A DNA stretch of 44,338 bases from Pseudomonadota bacterium (GCA_019351895.1 JABBOH010000034.1:1-44338), one strand, 5' to 3'. Counted from the stretch's first letter, positions 27,272-36,600 are shown. Translations and numbers: made by a program. The notes: a model not told the origin generated them from the sequence alone.

Positions 27272-28282
27272 TCAGGGTTTCGCCATGTGCAGGCTGAGAC
27301 CCTTGTTCACGAAGCGCAGCGTATACCCTGCCTTGTAGTCCAGCGTCTTCGGGTAGACGCCTTCCGCCGACATCACATCGAAGAACTTCTTCCAGCGGGC
27401 GTCCGTCATGGCGCCGATGCCGAGGCGCGCCGCGTCTCCGCCCTCGACCATGCCTTCGGCCTTTATGGTCTTGATGCCATAAGCGATGAGCGCGTCAGTC
27501 TCATCAGGATCGTCCTTCTTGATCAGCGCATTGGCCGGGGAGGGATCGCCGTTCAGATAGTCGTACCAGCCTTCGATGGAGGCGTTGACGAAGGCCTGCA
27601 CCACATCCGGGTGCTGGTCGACCATCTTCTGCGACACCATCACGAGCGTGGCGTAGGAGGGGTAGCCGTAATCGGCGAAGAGATAAACCTGGGGGGTGAA
27701 GCCGCCCTGTTGCTTCACGAGGTAGGGCTCGGACGAGATGTAGCCCTGCTGGATCGCCTTCTTGTTCACGAGGAAGGGGGCCATGTTGAAGGTATAGGGG
27801 CGGATCTGGCTGTCGGTGAAGCCGTACTTGGCCTTGAGCCAGAGGAAGAAGGTGTTCGCCGAACCGGACGAGATGAGGACCGGCTTACCCTTGATGTCCG
27901 CGAGGCTTTTGATGTCGCTCCGGGGATGCGTCATCAGGCATTGCGGGTCTTTCTGGAAGGCGGCCATCACGGCGACATCCTTGGCCCCGACCTGCACCAG
28001 ATTGAGCGGGCCGAAGCTATTCGATCCGATAGCGAAATCGACAGCGCCGGCGGCGAGGAGCTGCATGTTGTCGATGGAGGGACCGCCCTGGCGGATGGTC
28101 ACGTCGAGCCCGGCCTTCTTGTAGAGCCCGAGGGCGAGCGCTTCATAGAAGCCGCCATGTTCGGCCTCCGCCTTCCAATCGGTGACGAAGGTGATCTTGG
28201 TGGCGGCATCTGCCGGGTGAAGGTGGGCAGCGAAGGCCGCCGTCACGGCGGCCAGCGTGAACAGCTTCAGCAGCTTGCGCAT
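27272..28282 (-). CDS. ABC transporter substrate-binding protein, NMT1/THI5-like
   Basis: A 336-residue periplasmic binding protein with a Sec signal peptide (LLKLFTLAAVTAAFAAHLHPADA, cleavage after ADA or AAT about residue 27). The mature protein starts TKITFVTDWKAEAEHGGFYEALALGLYKKAGLDV, very typical of the THI5/NMT1 pyrimidine-precursor-like group. First gene of the operon running to 23588. No thiamine riboswitch is seen in the 160 bp upstream, which instead holds a CTGTG-N9-CACAG dyad. The ligand is probably a pyrimidine-like or aromatic compound attacked by the facing Rieske and deaminase enzymes. Confidence 0.92.
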   Translation of the reverse strand: MRKLLKLFTLAAVTAAFAAHLHPADAATKITFVTDWKAEAEHGGFYEALALGLYKKAGLDVTIRQGGPSIDNMQLLAAGAVDFAIGSNSFGPLNLVQVGAKDVAVMAAFQKDPQCLMTHPRSDIKSLADIKGKPVLISSGSANTFFLWLKAKYGFTDSQIRPYTFNMAPFLVNKKAIQQGYISSEPYLVKQQGGFTPQVYLFADYGYPSYATLVMVSQKMVDQHPDVVQAFVNASIEGWYDYLNGDPSPANALIKKDDPDETDALIAYGIKTIKAEGMVEGGDAARLGIGAMTDARWKKFFDVMSAEGVYPKTLDYKAGYTLRFVNKGLSLHMAKP

Positions 28283-28351
28283 CTACATTCCCATTCTCTC
28301 GTCCGACAAGCGCTTCAAGCCTGTTTCTTAGGCAGGCGGGCGTGTCAGCGA

Positions 28352-28370
28352 CTGTGCGAGGGTACCACAG
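28352..28370. promoter_or_regulatory. Operator-like dyad upstream of the second importer operon
   Basis: CTGTG-N9-CACAG is a perfect 5-bp inverted repeat centred near a GGTACC palindrome, 70-88 bp upstream of the binding-protein start. The position and shape suit a GntR- or LysR-type operator, but no regulator with a known site of this form can be named. Confidence is limited because short dyads arise by chance in GC-rich DNA. Confidence 0.3.
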
Positions 28371-28441
28371 CACAAAACGGCGGCAACCGGAAAGCGCCAA
28401 ATCGACGCGCCCAGGCTGGCCATGCGGGAGACAGATGGATG

Positions 28442-29260
28442 TCAGGCCGGGGGGGCGATGTCGATAGGGAGGATCCGCGAGGACCGCCGGATCAGGCGCT
28501 GCACGACCGCCAGCAGCGGCTGCTCCACGAGCAGATGCGTCAGCACGCCGATCGCTACGGCGACGAGGATGACGAGCGGGACGATGAACACCTGATTGAC
28601 GGAGCCGATGGCGCTCGTCTTTAGCAGTCGTGCATAGCCGATCATGACGAAGGCATGCGTCAGGTAGAGGGAGTAGGACGCATTGCCGAGCAGGATGCCG
28701 AGGCGCGCCGGTTTGCTGGTCTGATCCCTCAGGGCGAGGGCGGCACCCACCAGCAAGGCAGCGGGCAGGCCCCAGGCGAAGACGCGCGGCCACCAGTTCA
28801 GCCCGCTGGTGTCAGCGTGGGCGACGACGATCGGCGCGATGCTCAGCAGGCAGATCCCGACCGCGCCGAAGAGCGAACTGAATTTCGCGAGACGCGCGAG
28901 GAGCTGTGGCTATGCAAGCACAAGCCAGCCGAGCGCAAGACCGAGACAGAATTCGAGTGTGATGGGATTGGCGAGGAAGCCGCGCGCCGGCCCTTCCGGC
29001 AGGGCGAGCGCCAACATGAGCAGAGCGAGGATCGACAGCGTGGAGCCGAAGACTGCCCAGCGCAGGGATGAAAGCGCGAGGACACAGGCGAAGATGAGAT
29101 AGACCATAATGAAGCCGTTGATGACGAAAACGATGTCGGCGCCCGATGCGCCGTTGGTCTTCAGCCAATCGGGTGCGCGATCGACCAGCGAGGCGTGCCA
29201 CTCCTCAAGGGAGTGATGGGCCACGACCGCGATCGCCGCGATGTTGATTGATCGCTCCAA
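28442..29260 (-). pseudogene. Broken acyltransferase (acyltransferase_3/ExoZ-OafA type)
   Basis: Two pieces of one membrane acyltransferase. The N-terminal piece (28910-29260, 116 residues) has VAHHS, GASGADIVFVINGFIMVY and LANPITLEFCLGLALGWL, and stops at a TAG at about 28910. The rest continues in another frame from there (about 28442-28909): FGAVGICLL, NWWPRVFAWGLPAALLVG, then LGNASYSLYLTHAFVMIGYARLL and a final helix. One frameshift near 28910 therefore splits the gene. In addition the part between FIMVY and LIFACVLAL lacks the usual hundred or more residues with several helices, and the extreme N terminus is compressed. The intact family O-acylates exopolysaccharide or lipopolysaccharide sugars at the inner membrane. 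This copy is very unlikely to work. Confidence 0.8.
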
Positions 29261-29562
29261 GAACGTCTCTGTTTCGTTTGGGAAAGCTTGAGCCTGCGCC
29301 GAGGTTAGCTCCGCGGCCTACGCCCACACGGAAACGGGGCCTTTTGCGAGGACCATTATGCGTCGGGACCAGCCGGCCCTGTGCAGAGAGCCAGCCGTTT
29401 GTCGCTTTCGCTCGCCTCCCATGTCGGCCCTCGACAACGCCTCACATTTTTGTCATGGCTATGGTGGAAGGCAGATATGCTCGCGGCTCATAACTTGCTC
29501 TGCCGGCGGAGGCGCGCTTCTGGTGACGCCGGCAGGCGTGACACGTCATCTCGGGAGGCTCC
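29261..29562. other. Non-coding region upstream of the Dpp-type importer operon
   Basis: About 300 bp between the broken acyltransferase and the binding-protein gene. It must carry the promoter of the plus-strand operon, but no convincing -35/-10 pair was identified. A hairpin ACGCC-GGCA-GGCGT (29526-29539) lies 23 bp before the start codon and could affect translation or bind a regulator. GGGAGG lies five bases before the ATG at 29563. No RNA gene or mobile element is visible. Confidence 0.5.
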
Positions 29563-31122
29563 ATGTCGAACGCCAATCCACCGCTCGATCGCCGTCAGTT
29601 TCTGAGCGCCAGCGCGCTGATGGGTGCGGCCGCCGGCCTCGCCTCCATCCCACTGATCGGCGAGGCGCGCGCCGACGTTCCGCCTAAGTCGGGCGGGCAC
29701 CTGCGCCTCGGCATGTCGGGCGGCAGCACGACGGACAGCCTCAACCCGACGACCTATCTTTCCTGGGTGCCTGCCAACATCGGCTATCAGCTGATGAACG
29801 GGCTGGTCGAGATCGACGAGCACAATCAGGCGACGCCGGAACTCCTGATGAACTGGGAATCGAAGCCTGGAGCCGCGGACTGGACCTTCGATGTCCGCAA
29901 GGACATAACCTTCTCCAACGGCAAGACGCTCGATGCCGACGACATCATCTACTCGATCAATCTGCATCGTGGAAAATCGTCGTCGCCTGCCGCACCGACC
30001 CTCACGCCGATCACCGACATCAAGAAGCTCTCGCCCAACAAGATTCAGATCATCATGAACTCGGGCAACGCGGATCTCCCCTTCCTGCTGTCCGACTATC
30101 ATATCCTCGTCGTGCCGAACGGCTTTACCGACTGGAAGAATCCGATCGGCACCGGCTGTTTCGTGCTCGAGCATTACGAAGCCGGCGTCCGCTGCATCAC
30201 CAAGCGGACACGCCCTTACTGGAAGCCGAATTGTGGTTATGTGGACAGCGTGGAGACGCTGACGATCAACGACGTGTCCGCCCGCACCGCGGCGCTGCTT
30301 TCCGGTCAGGTTGATGCCATCAACCGGCTCGATGCGCGCACGGTCGATCTGCTCAAGAAGCGTCCGAAGGTACACGTCATCCAAAGTGCCGCCGGCCAGC
30401 ACGGGCTGTTCGTCATGAACTGCACCGACGCCCCCTTCACCGACAACAACGTGCGGCTGGCCCTGAAATACGCGATCGACCGGGAGCAACTGCTCAAGAC
30501 CGTGCTGCGGGGTTACGGCCGTCTGGGCAACGATCAGCCGATTCCCTCGACCAACCCCTATTACGACGCCTCGCTGCCGCAGCACAGCTACGATCCGGAT
30601 AAGGCGAAGTTCTACCTCAAGAAGGCGGGCCAGTCGAACCTCAAGGTCGAACTCAACGTCAACGACGTGGCATTCACCGGCGCGACCGACGCGGCGCAGC
30701 TGTTCCAGCAGACGGCGCAGGGTGCCGGCATCAACCTCACCATCAAGCAGCAGCCGGCGGATGGCTACTGGAGCAATGTCTGGATGAAGGTGCCGTTCTG
30801 CGCCTCCTACTGGGGCGGGCGTCCGACGGCCGACCAGATGCTGACCATCGCCTACAAGTCCGATGCGCCCTGGAACGACACCTTCTGGAAGAACGCGCAG
30901 TTCGACAAGCTGCTGATCGAGGCGCGCGTCGAGCTGGACCAGACGAAGCGCAAGGCGATGTATGGCCAGATGCAAGCCATGATCTCCAACACCGGAGGCG
31001 CGCTCATCCCCATGTTCATCGACTACCTCGAAGCCGGATCGAACCGCGTGCATGGTATGAAGCCCAACCCGCTGTTCGACTTCATGGGCGAGCGTATCGG
31101 CGAGAAGGTGTGGCTGAGCTGA
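29563..31122 (+). CDS. Tat-exported ABC substrate-binding protein, DppA/OppA type
   Basis: A 519-residue SBP_bac_5 family binding protein. The N terminus holds a twin-arginine signal, DRRQFL (residues 9-14), a hydrophobic stretch rich in Ala and Leu, and a cleavage site after EARA (residue 37), so the folded protein is exported by Tat. The mature part starts GGHLRLGMSGGS and contains the family block KYAIDREQLLKTVLRGYG. It binds peptides, opines or similar amides in the periplasm and delivers them to the permeases at 31126-32915. First gene of a five-gene operon with a strong ribosome-binding site. Confidence 0.93.
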   Translation: MSNANPPLDRRQFLSASALMGAAAGLASIPLIGEARADVPPKSGGHLRLGMSGGSTTDSLNPTTYLSWVPANIGYQLMNGLVEIDEHNQATPELLMNWESKPGAADWTFDVRKDITFSNGKTLDADDIIYSINLHRGKSSSPAAPTLTPITDIKKLSPNKIQIIMNSGNADLPFLLSDYHILVVPNGFTDWKNPIGTGCFVLEHYEAGVRCITKRTRPYWKPNCGYVDSVETLTINDVSARTAALLSGQVDAINRLDARTVDLLKKRPKVHVIQSAAGQHGLFVMNCTDAPFTDNNVRLALKYAIDREQLLKTVLRGYGRLGNDQPIPSTNPYYDASLPQHSYDPDKAKFYLKKAGQSNLKVELNVNDVAFTGATDAAQLFQQTAQGAGINLTIKQQPADGYWSNVWMKVPFCASYWGGRPTADQMLTIAYKSDAPWNDTFWKNAQFDKLLIEARVELDQTKRKAMYGQMQAMISNTGGALIPMFIDYLEAGSNRVHGMKPNPLFDFMGERIGEKVWLS

Positions 31123-31125
31123 TCG

Positions 31126-32085
31126 GTGGAGATCCTCCGCTTCATCGTGACGCGGGCGGCGCTCGGGGTGCTCACCCTGCTCGCCGTCTCGATCCTGCTC
31201 TACCTCGGCACGCAGCTGCTGCCAGGTGACGTGGCGAGCGCGTTGCTCGGGCAATCGGCGACGCCCGAAGCACTCGCGGTGCTCCGCGCCAAGCTCGGGC
31301 TGAACACGCCCGCCTATCTGCGCTACCTGCACTGGCTCTGGGGGGTGGTGCACGGCAATCTCGGCAGTTCCCTCACGACCGGCACGCCCATCGCGGGCGT
31401 GCTGCTGCCGAGGCTCGCAAATACGCTGTTCCTCGCGGGTTACGCGGCGATCATCGCCGTGCCGCTTGCGGTCGGCCTCGGCATCCTGGCCGCGATCAGG
31501 GAGGGCGGCATACTCGACCGCCTCTCCTCCACACTCAGCCTCGCCACCATCTCCTTCCCGGAGTTCTTCGTCAGCTACATCCTGATCGTGGTCTTCGCCT
31601 CCCAACTCGGCTGGCTGCCGAGCCTCGCGACGGTCTATGGCGGCATGGGCTTTTGGAACCGTATTGATGCGACAACTCTGCCGGCGATGACACTTACTCT
31701 GGTGGTGGTCGCGCACATGCTGCGCATGACGCGCACCTCGACGCTCGCTGTCATGTCGTCGCCCTATGTCGAGACGGCCTTTCTCAAGGGGCTGTCACGC
31801 ACGCGGGTGGTGCTCAATCATGCGCTGCCGAACGCGCTGGGCCCCATCATCGCCGTCGTGGCGCTCAACCTCGCCTATCTCGTCGTGGGCGTTGTGGTGG
31901 TGGAGGTCGTCTTCGTCTATCCCGGCGTGGGGCAGCTGATGGTCGATGCCGTGAGCAAACGAGACCTGCCGACGGTCCAGGCCTGCGGGCTCGTTTTTGC
32001 CGTCGCCTTCATCGGCCTCAATACGCTGGCGGATATTCTGGCGGCGCTCGCCAATCCGCGTTTGCGCGGAAGCCGCGGCCGATGA
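31126..32085 (+). CDS. ABC transporter permease, DppB/OppB type
   Basis: A 319-residue permease with six helices. Family blocks are LRAKLGLNTPAYLRYLHWLWGVVHGNLGSS near the N terminus, the EAA-loop region AFLKGLSRTRVVLNHALPNALGP, and the final VVVEVVFVYPGVGQLMVDAV. Start is GTG at 31126, three bases after the TGA of the binding-protein gene. The stop overlaps the next permease by four bases (ATGA). Confidence 0.94.
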   Translation: MEILRFIVTRAALGVLTLLAVSILLYLGTQLLPGDVASALLGQSATPEALAVLRAKLGLNTPAYLRYLHWLWGVVHGNLGSSLTTGTPIAGVLLPRLANTLFLAGYAAIIAVPLAVGLGILAAIREGGILDRLSSTLSLATISFPEFFVSYILIVVFASQLGWLPSLATVYGGMGFWNRIDATTLPAMTLTLVVVAHMLRMTRTSTLAVMSSPYVETAFLKGLSRTRVVLNHALPNALGPIIAVVALNLAYLVVGVVVVEVVFVYPGVGQLMVDAVSKRDLPTVQACGLVFAVAFIGLNTLADILAALANPRLRGSRGR

Positions 32086-32915
32086 AGATCGCCGGTCATC
32101 GCGTTCCCGTCACCGTCTATATCGGCGGCTTCATCGTGTTGGTGACGCTGATCGTGATCCTCTTCGCACCCTGGGTCGCGCCCTATCCGCAGACGAAGAT
32201 CGTCGGCGGCGTGTGGGACTTGCCCGATGCGCATGATTGGCTCGGCACCGACAGCATCGGCCGCGACATGCTCTCCCGCCTCATCTACGGTGGCCGCACC
32301 TCAGTCACCATCGCGCTCGTCGCGACCTTCTTCACCATGCTGATCGGCGTCGGCCTCGGCTTCCTGGCAGCTTCCACCAACAAACTCGTCGACAGCATCC
32401 TCTCGCGCATCGTCGACGTGCTGCTCGCCATGCCTATCCTGATTTTCGCACTGATGGTCTTCGCGGTGCTCGGCACCTCGATCCCGATCATGATCGCCAC
32501 GATCTCGACGCTGGAATCGACCCGCGTCTTCCGCCTCGCGCGCGCCGTCGCCATGAACATCACAGTGCTAGACTACGTACAGGTTGCGCGTCTGCGGGGG
32601 GAGGGCGTCGGCTGGGTGATATTCCGCGAAATCCTGCCCAATGCGCTGCCGCCGCTCATCGCCGAGTTCGGGCTTCGCTTCTGCTTCACCTTCCTGTTCA
32701 TCGCCTCGCTGAGCTTCTTGGGGCTCGGCATCCAGCCGCCGGCAGCCGACTGGGGCAGCATGGTGCACGACAACGCCCAGGCCATAAGCTTCGGCGGCTT
32801 CGCCCCGCTGTTCCCCGCGGCCGCGATCGCGCTCGTCACGATCGGGGTCAACCTCATCGTCGACTGGCTGCTGTCGATCCACGCCCTCCCGGCGGGTGCC
32901 GGTGCGGAGGTATGA
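32082..32915 (+). CDS. ABC transporter permease, DppC/OppC type
   Basis: A 277-residue permease, partner of the preceding DppB-type protein. It has the N-terminal membrane segment followed by HDWLGTDSIGRDMLSRLIYGGR, the hallmark of DppC/OppC, then the EAA loop (VARLRGEGVGWVIFREILPNALPP) and FLGLGIQPPAADWGSM near the end. Coupled to its neighbours by a four-base overlap upstream and a 4-bp gap downstream. Confidence 0.94.
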   Translation: MKIAGHRVPVTVYIGGFIVLVTLIVILFAPWVAPYPQTKIVGGVWDLPDAHDWLGTDSIGRDMLSRLIYGGRTSVTIALVATFFTMLIGVGLGFLAASTNKLVDSILSRIVDVLLAMPILIFALMVFAVLGTSIPIMIATISTLESTRVFRLARAVAMNITVLDYVQVARLRGEGVGWVIFREILPNALPPLIAEFGLRFCFTFLFIASLSFLGLGIQPPAADWGSMVHDNAQAISFGGFAPLFPAAAIALVTIGVNLIVDWLLSIHALPAGAGAEV

Positions 32916-32919
32916 GCCG

Positions 32920-34572
32920 ATGAACCAGAGCGCCCGGCCCGACGAGACGCTGCTGGAGATCAAGGGATTGCGGATCGAGGCCGGCGTTTCCGCCGTGCTG
33001 GTGGACAGCATCGACCTCGTGCTGCGGCGCGGGGAGGTGCTCGGGCTGATCGGAGAATCGGGCGCGGGCAAGTCGACGCTCGGTCTGGCGGCGATGGTCT
33101 ATGCGCGCGCTGGGTGCCGCATCACCGGCGGCGAGATTCTGCTGTCCGGCAAGGACCTCCGCACCCTCGATGCCGCTGGCCGGCGGGCGATGCGCGGCGT
33201 GCGCGTGGCCTATGTCGCGCAAAGCGCCGCCTCTGCCTTCAACCCCGCGATGACGCTGATGGATCAAGTCTGCGAGGGGCCGCTGCGCCACGGCCTGATG
33301 GGCCGCAAGGAGGCCGAGGCCAACGCGGTCGCGCTGTTCACCGCCCTCGACCTGCCGAGCCCGCAGACCTTCGGCCGCCGCTATCCGCACGAGGCCTCGG
33401 GCGGACAGTTGCAGCGCGCCATGGTGGCCATGGCCATGTCGTGCCGCCCGGATCTGCTCGTGCTCGATGAGCCGACAACGGCGCTCGACGTGACGACGCA
33501 GATCGAGGTTCTGGCCAAGCTGCGTGAACTGATCCGCGACCACGGCACCGCGGCGCTTTACGTGACGCATGATCTCTCGGTCGTGGCGCAGATCGCCGAC
33601 CGCATCCTCGTGCTGCGGCATGGCAAGATGGTCGAGACGGGCACGACAGCCGAAATCCTGACCGCGCCATCGTCCCCCTATACCCGCGCGTTGGTCGCCG
33701 AGCGGCAGGCGGCGATGAGCGGCCAGGGCATCGCGGGCGCGCCGCGCGCGGCGACAGTGCTCGCGGTCGAGGATGTGACGATCAAATACGGCAACCTCAC
33801 CGCGGTCGACCGCGTCGGCTTCCTGGTCGGGCGCGGCGAGACGGTCGCGGTCGTGGGCGAATCCGGTTCGGGCAAGTCGACGCTCGCCTATGCAGCCGTC
33901 GGGCAGATTGAGCCCGCGGATGGCGGTTTCCGGTTCGGGGACGCGCTGCTGCCGCCGTCCTACAAGTCCCGCAGCCTGGATCAGCGGCGACGCATTCAGC
34001 TGATCTATCAGCTGCCCGATATCGCGCTCAATCCGCGCCAGACGATCGGCGATATCCTCGGCCGTCCCGTCGCCTTCTTCGAGAAGATGTCGCGCGCGGC
34101 GGTGCGGGCGCGGGTCGCGGAACTGTTGCGGCTGGTCGGCCTCCCGGAGGATTTCACAGTGCGCCTGCCGGGCCAGCTTTCGGGGGGCCAGAAGCAGCGC
34201 GTCTGCATCGCCCGCGCGCTCGCCGCGCGGCCGGAGCTTGTCATCTGCGACGAAGTGACCTCGGCGCTCGATCCTCTGGTTGCCGAGGAGATCCTGAAGC
34301 TGCTGAAACAGCTGCAGGACGAGCTTGGCGTGTCCTACCTGTTCATCACGCACGACCTAGGCACGGTGAAGCGCATCGCGCACCGCGTCGTGGTCATGCT
34401 GAAGGGGCGCATGGTCGCGGAGGGCACGACGGCCGCGATCTTCGACGCCCCGCCCGACGACTACACCCGCAAGCTGCTGCTGTCGGTGCCGGAGATGCGG
34501 ACGGACTGGCTGGACGAGGCGCTTGAGCGCCGCGAAATCTGGCGCGCGGGTCCGGCTCCCGCTATCGCGTAA
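32920..34572 (+). CDS. Fused double ABC ATPase (DppD-DppF type)
   Basis: A 550-residue protein with two complete nucleotide-binding domains in one chain, replacing the usual separate DppD and DppF. First half: Walker A GESGAGKST (45-53), signature ASGGQLQRA, Walker B LLVLDEPTTALD. Second half: Walker A GESGSGKST, signature LSGGQKQRV, Walker B LVICDEVTSALD. The ATG at 32920 follows GGAGG by nine bases and is preferred over an in-frame ATG at 32896 inside the permease gene. Such fusions are known from GsiA/YejF-like importers. The TOBE-like oligopeptide C-terminal extension after the second domain is short. Confidence 0.94.
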   Translation: MNQSARPDETLLEIKGLRIEAGVSAVLVDSIDLVLRRGEVLGLIGESGAGKSTLGLAAMVYARAGCRITGGEILLSGKDLRTLDAAGRRAMRGVRVAYVAQSAASAFNPAMTLMDQVCEGPLRHGLMGRKEAEANAVALFTALDLPSPQTFGRRYPHEASGGQLQRAMVAMAMSCRPDLLVLDEPTTALDVTTQIEVLAKLRELIRDHGTAALYVTHDLSVVAQIADRILVLRHGKMVETGTTAEILTAPSSPYTRALVAERQAAMSGQGIAGAPRAATVLAVEDVTIKYGNLTAVDRVGFLVGRGETVAVVGESGSGKSTLAYAAVGQIEPADGGFRFGDALLPPSYKSRSLDQRRRIQLIYQLPDIALNPRQTIGDILGRPVAFFEKMSRAAVRARVAELLRLVGLPEDFTVRLPGQLSGGQKQRVCIARALAARPELVICDEVTSALDPLVAEEILKLLKQLQDELGVSYLFITHDLGTVKRIAHRVVVMLKGRMVAEGTTAAIFDAPPDDYTRKLLLSVPEMRTDWLDEALERREIWRAGPAPAIA

Positions 34573-34596
34573 TCCTCACGTCTTCGGATGATATCT

Positions 34597-36600
34597 ATGG
34601 CTGTGACGGTGACCGAGCATCTCTGGGTGCCATTGGCGGACGGGACGCGTCTCGCCGCGAGGCTCTGGCTGCCGGACGGTGCGGAACGCGATCCGGTGCC
34701 CGCGATCCTCGAATACATCCCCTATCGCAAGCGCGATGGCACGCGCGGGCGGGACGAGCCGATGCATGGCTATTTCGCCGGCCAAGGCTATGCCGCCATC
34801 CGCGTCGACATGCGCGGTTCGGGCGAATCCGACGGTTTGCTCGACGACGAGTACATCAAGCTCGAGCAGGATGACGCGCTGGAGGTGATCGACTGGCTGT
34901 CGAAACAGCCGTGGTGCAACGGGCGGGTCGGCATGATGGGGAAAAGCTGGGGCGGCTTCAACTGCTTGCAGGTGGCGGCGCGGCGTCCCACCGCGCTCCG
35001 GGCCATCATCTCCGTCTGCTCGACATCGGACCGTTTCGCCAACGACATCCACTACATGGGCGGCGGCCTGCTCAACGACAATCTCTGGTGGGGCAGCATC
35101 ATGCTCGCCTATCAGGCGCGACCGGCGGACCCCGCTCTCGTGGGTGAGGCGTGGCGCGCGCAGTGGGTCGAGCGGCTGGCCCACATGCCCTTCTGGCCGG
35201 CGCTCTGGCTCGCGCATCAGCGGCGGGACGCCTATTGGGCACACGGCTCCGTCTGCGAGGATTGGGGTGCGATCCAGTGTCCGGTCATGGCCGTCGGCGG
35301 CTGGGCGGATTCCTATACCAATGCGGTGCCGGAGTTCCTTGAGCATCTCACGGTGCCGCGGCTGGGGTTGATCGGCCCCTGGGCGCATATCTATCCGCAG
35401 GACGGTGTGCCGGGGCCTGCCATCGGCTTTCTGCAGGAAGCGACGCGCTGGTGGGACCATTGGCTGCGGGATCGCGATACCGGGGTCATGGACGAGCCGA
35501 TGCTGCGCGCCTTCGTCGAGGATGCGCAAACCCCGGTCTCCACCGCCAAGGCCGTCGCCGCCGGGCGCTGGCGTGCCGAGCCCGCCTGGCCGAGCCCCGG
35601 CATCGGTCTCCGCTACCTGCATCCCGCTGGGCGGGCACTCTCGGATGCGCCTGCAACCCGCGCGCTACAGTCGATCCGCTCGCCGCTCTGGACAGGCATC
35701 GCCTGCGGCGAATGGATGGGCGCGGGCGTTCCGGGCGACATGCCCGGCGACCAGCGCATCGACGACGCCCATTCGCTCACCTTCGATAGCGGCGTGCTGA
35801 CCGAGGCGATGGAGTGCCTGGGCCAGCCGCTGGCCGAACTCACGCTCGCGGCAGACGCGCCGCTGGCACAGATCGCGGTGCGGCTTTGCGATGTGGCGCC
35901 GGACGGCGCCTCGCAGCGGGTGAGCTATGCTGTCCTCAATCTCGCGCACCGGGATGGCTCTGCCGAACCGCGCCCGCTGACGCCGGGCGAGCCGGTGCGC
36001 GTCGCGCTGCGGCTCAAGATGTGCGGTCATCGCTTCGCGGCGGGCCATCGCATCCGGTTCGCGCTGTCGACCGCGTATTGGCCGCTGCTCTGGCCGGCGC
36101 CGCATGCCGCGACGATCACGCTCGACCTCGCGGGCAGCCGGTTCGCGCTCCCCGTGCGGCGGGCGGCGGATGAGCGGGCAACCTCTCTTTCGCCGCCCGC
36201 CCATGGGCCATTCGCGCCGGTGACGCAGATCGCGGAGAGCCGGCTCGCACGGCATGTCACGCTCGACAGCCTGACCGGCGAGGCCACCTACGTGACGGAA
36301 GGCGAGGGGGGCGTCTTCGGCGAGGGCGTGCTGCGTTTCGACGAGATCGACATGACGCTGGGTCACGGCCTGACGCGCCGGCTCACGGTTGCGGCCGACG
36401 ATCCGCTTTCGGCGCGTTCGGTGATCACGCAATCTTATGACATGGGCCGCGAGGGCTGGCGCATCCGCATCGAAACCGAGGCCGCGATGACGGGCACGGC
36501 CGAGCGGTTCCGCCTGACCGGCGCGCTGCGCGCTTTCGAGAACGGCACGCTGGTCGCCGAACGCGTCTGGGACGAGGAATTCGACAGGGACTGTCTCTGA
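34597..36600 (+). CDS. CocE/NonD family hydrolase
   Basis: A 667-residue CocE/NonD hydrolase, larger than the one at 4799. Nucleophile region GMMGKSWGGFN, preceded by VDMRGSGESDG; acid in GGWADSY; histidine in GPWAHIYP. The C-terminal jelly-roll domain has FAAGHRIRFALSTAYWPLLWPAP, standard for these proteins. An in-frame ATG at 34588 is an equally possible start; no strong ribosome-binding site distinguishes them. No signal peptide, so it acts on imported substrate in the cytoplasm. It lies 24 bp after the ATPase and is probably the operon's catabolic enzyme, cleaving an acyl-peptide, ester or amide brought in by the importer. Confidence 0.9.
   Translation: MAVTVTEHLWVPLADGTRLAARLWLPDGAERDPVPAILEYIPYRKRDGTRGRDEPMHGYFAGQGYAAIRVDMRGSGESDGLLDDEYIKLEQDDALEVIDWLSKQPWCNGRVGMMGKSWGGFNCLQVAARRPTALRAIISVCSTSDRFANDIHYMGGGLLNDNLWWGSIMLAYQARPADPALVGEAWRAQWVERLAHMPFWPALWLAHQRRDAYWAHGSVCEDWGAIQCPVMAVGGWADSYTNAVPEFLEHLTVPRLGLIGPWAHIYPQDGVPGPAIGFLQEATRWWDHWLRDRDTGVMDEPMLRAFVEDAQTPVSTAKAVAAGRWRAEPAWPSPGIGLRYLHPAGRALSDAPATRALQSIRSPLWTGIACGEWMGAGVPGDMPGDQRIDDAHSLTFDSGVLTEAMECLGQPLAELTLAADAPLAQIAVRLCDVAPDGASQRVSYAVLNLAHRDGSAEPRPLTPGEPVRVALRLKMCGHRFAAGHRIRFALSTAYWPLLWPAPHAATITLDLAGSRFALPVRRAADERATSLSPPAHGPFAPVTQIAESRLARHVTLDSLTGEATYVTEGEGGVFGEGVLRFDEIDMTLGHGLTRRLTVAADDPLSARSVITQSYDMGREGWRIRIETEAAMTGTAERFRLTGALRAFENGTLVAERVWDEEFDRDCL

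Noticed and set aside
28283-28441. Thiamine (TPP) riboswitch before a THI5-like binding-protein operon
   Set aside because: No CTGAGA or ACCTGA-type conserved elements are present, here or upstream of 11478.
29488-31716. A 742-codon open frame on the minus strand
   Set aside because: Antisense to the Tat-exported binding protein and its permease; Arg/His/Gln-rich, no domains, no ribosome-binding site.
32854-34353. A 499-codon minus-strand frame
   Set aside because: Antisense to the fused double ATPase, whose Walker and signature motifs are unambiguous.
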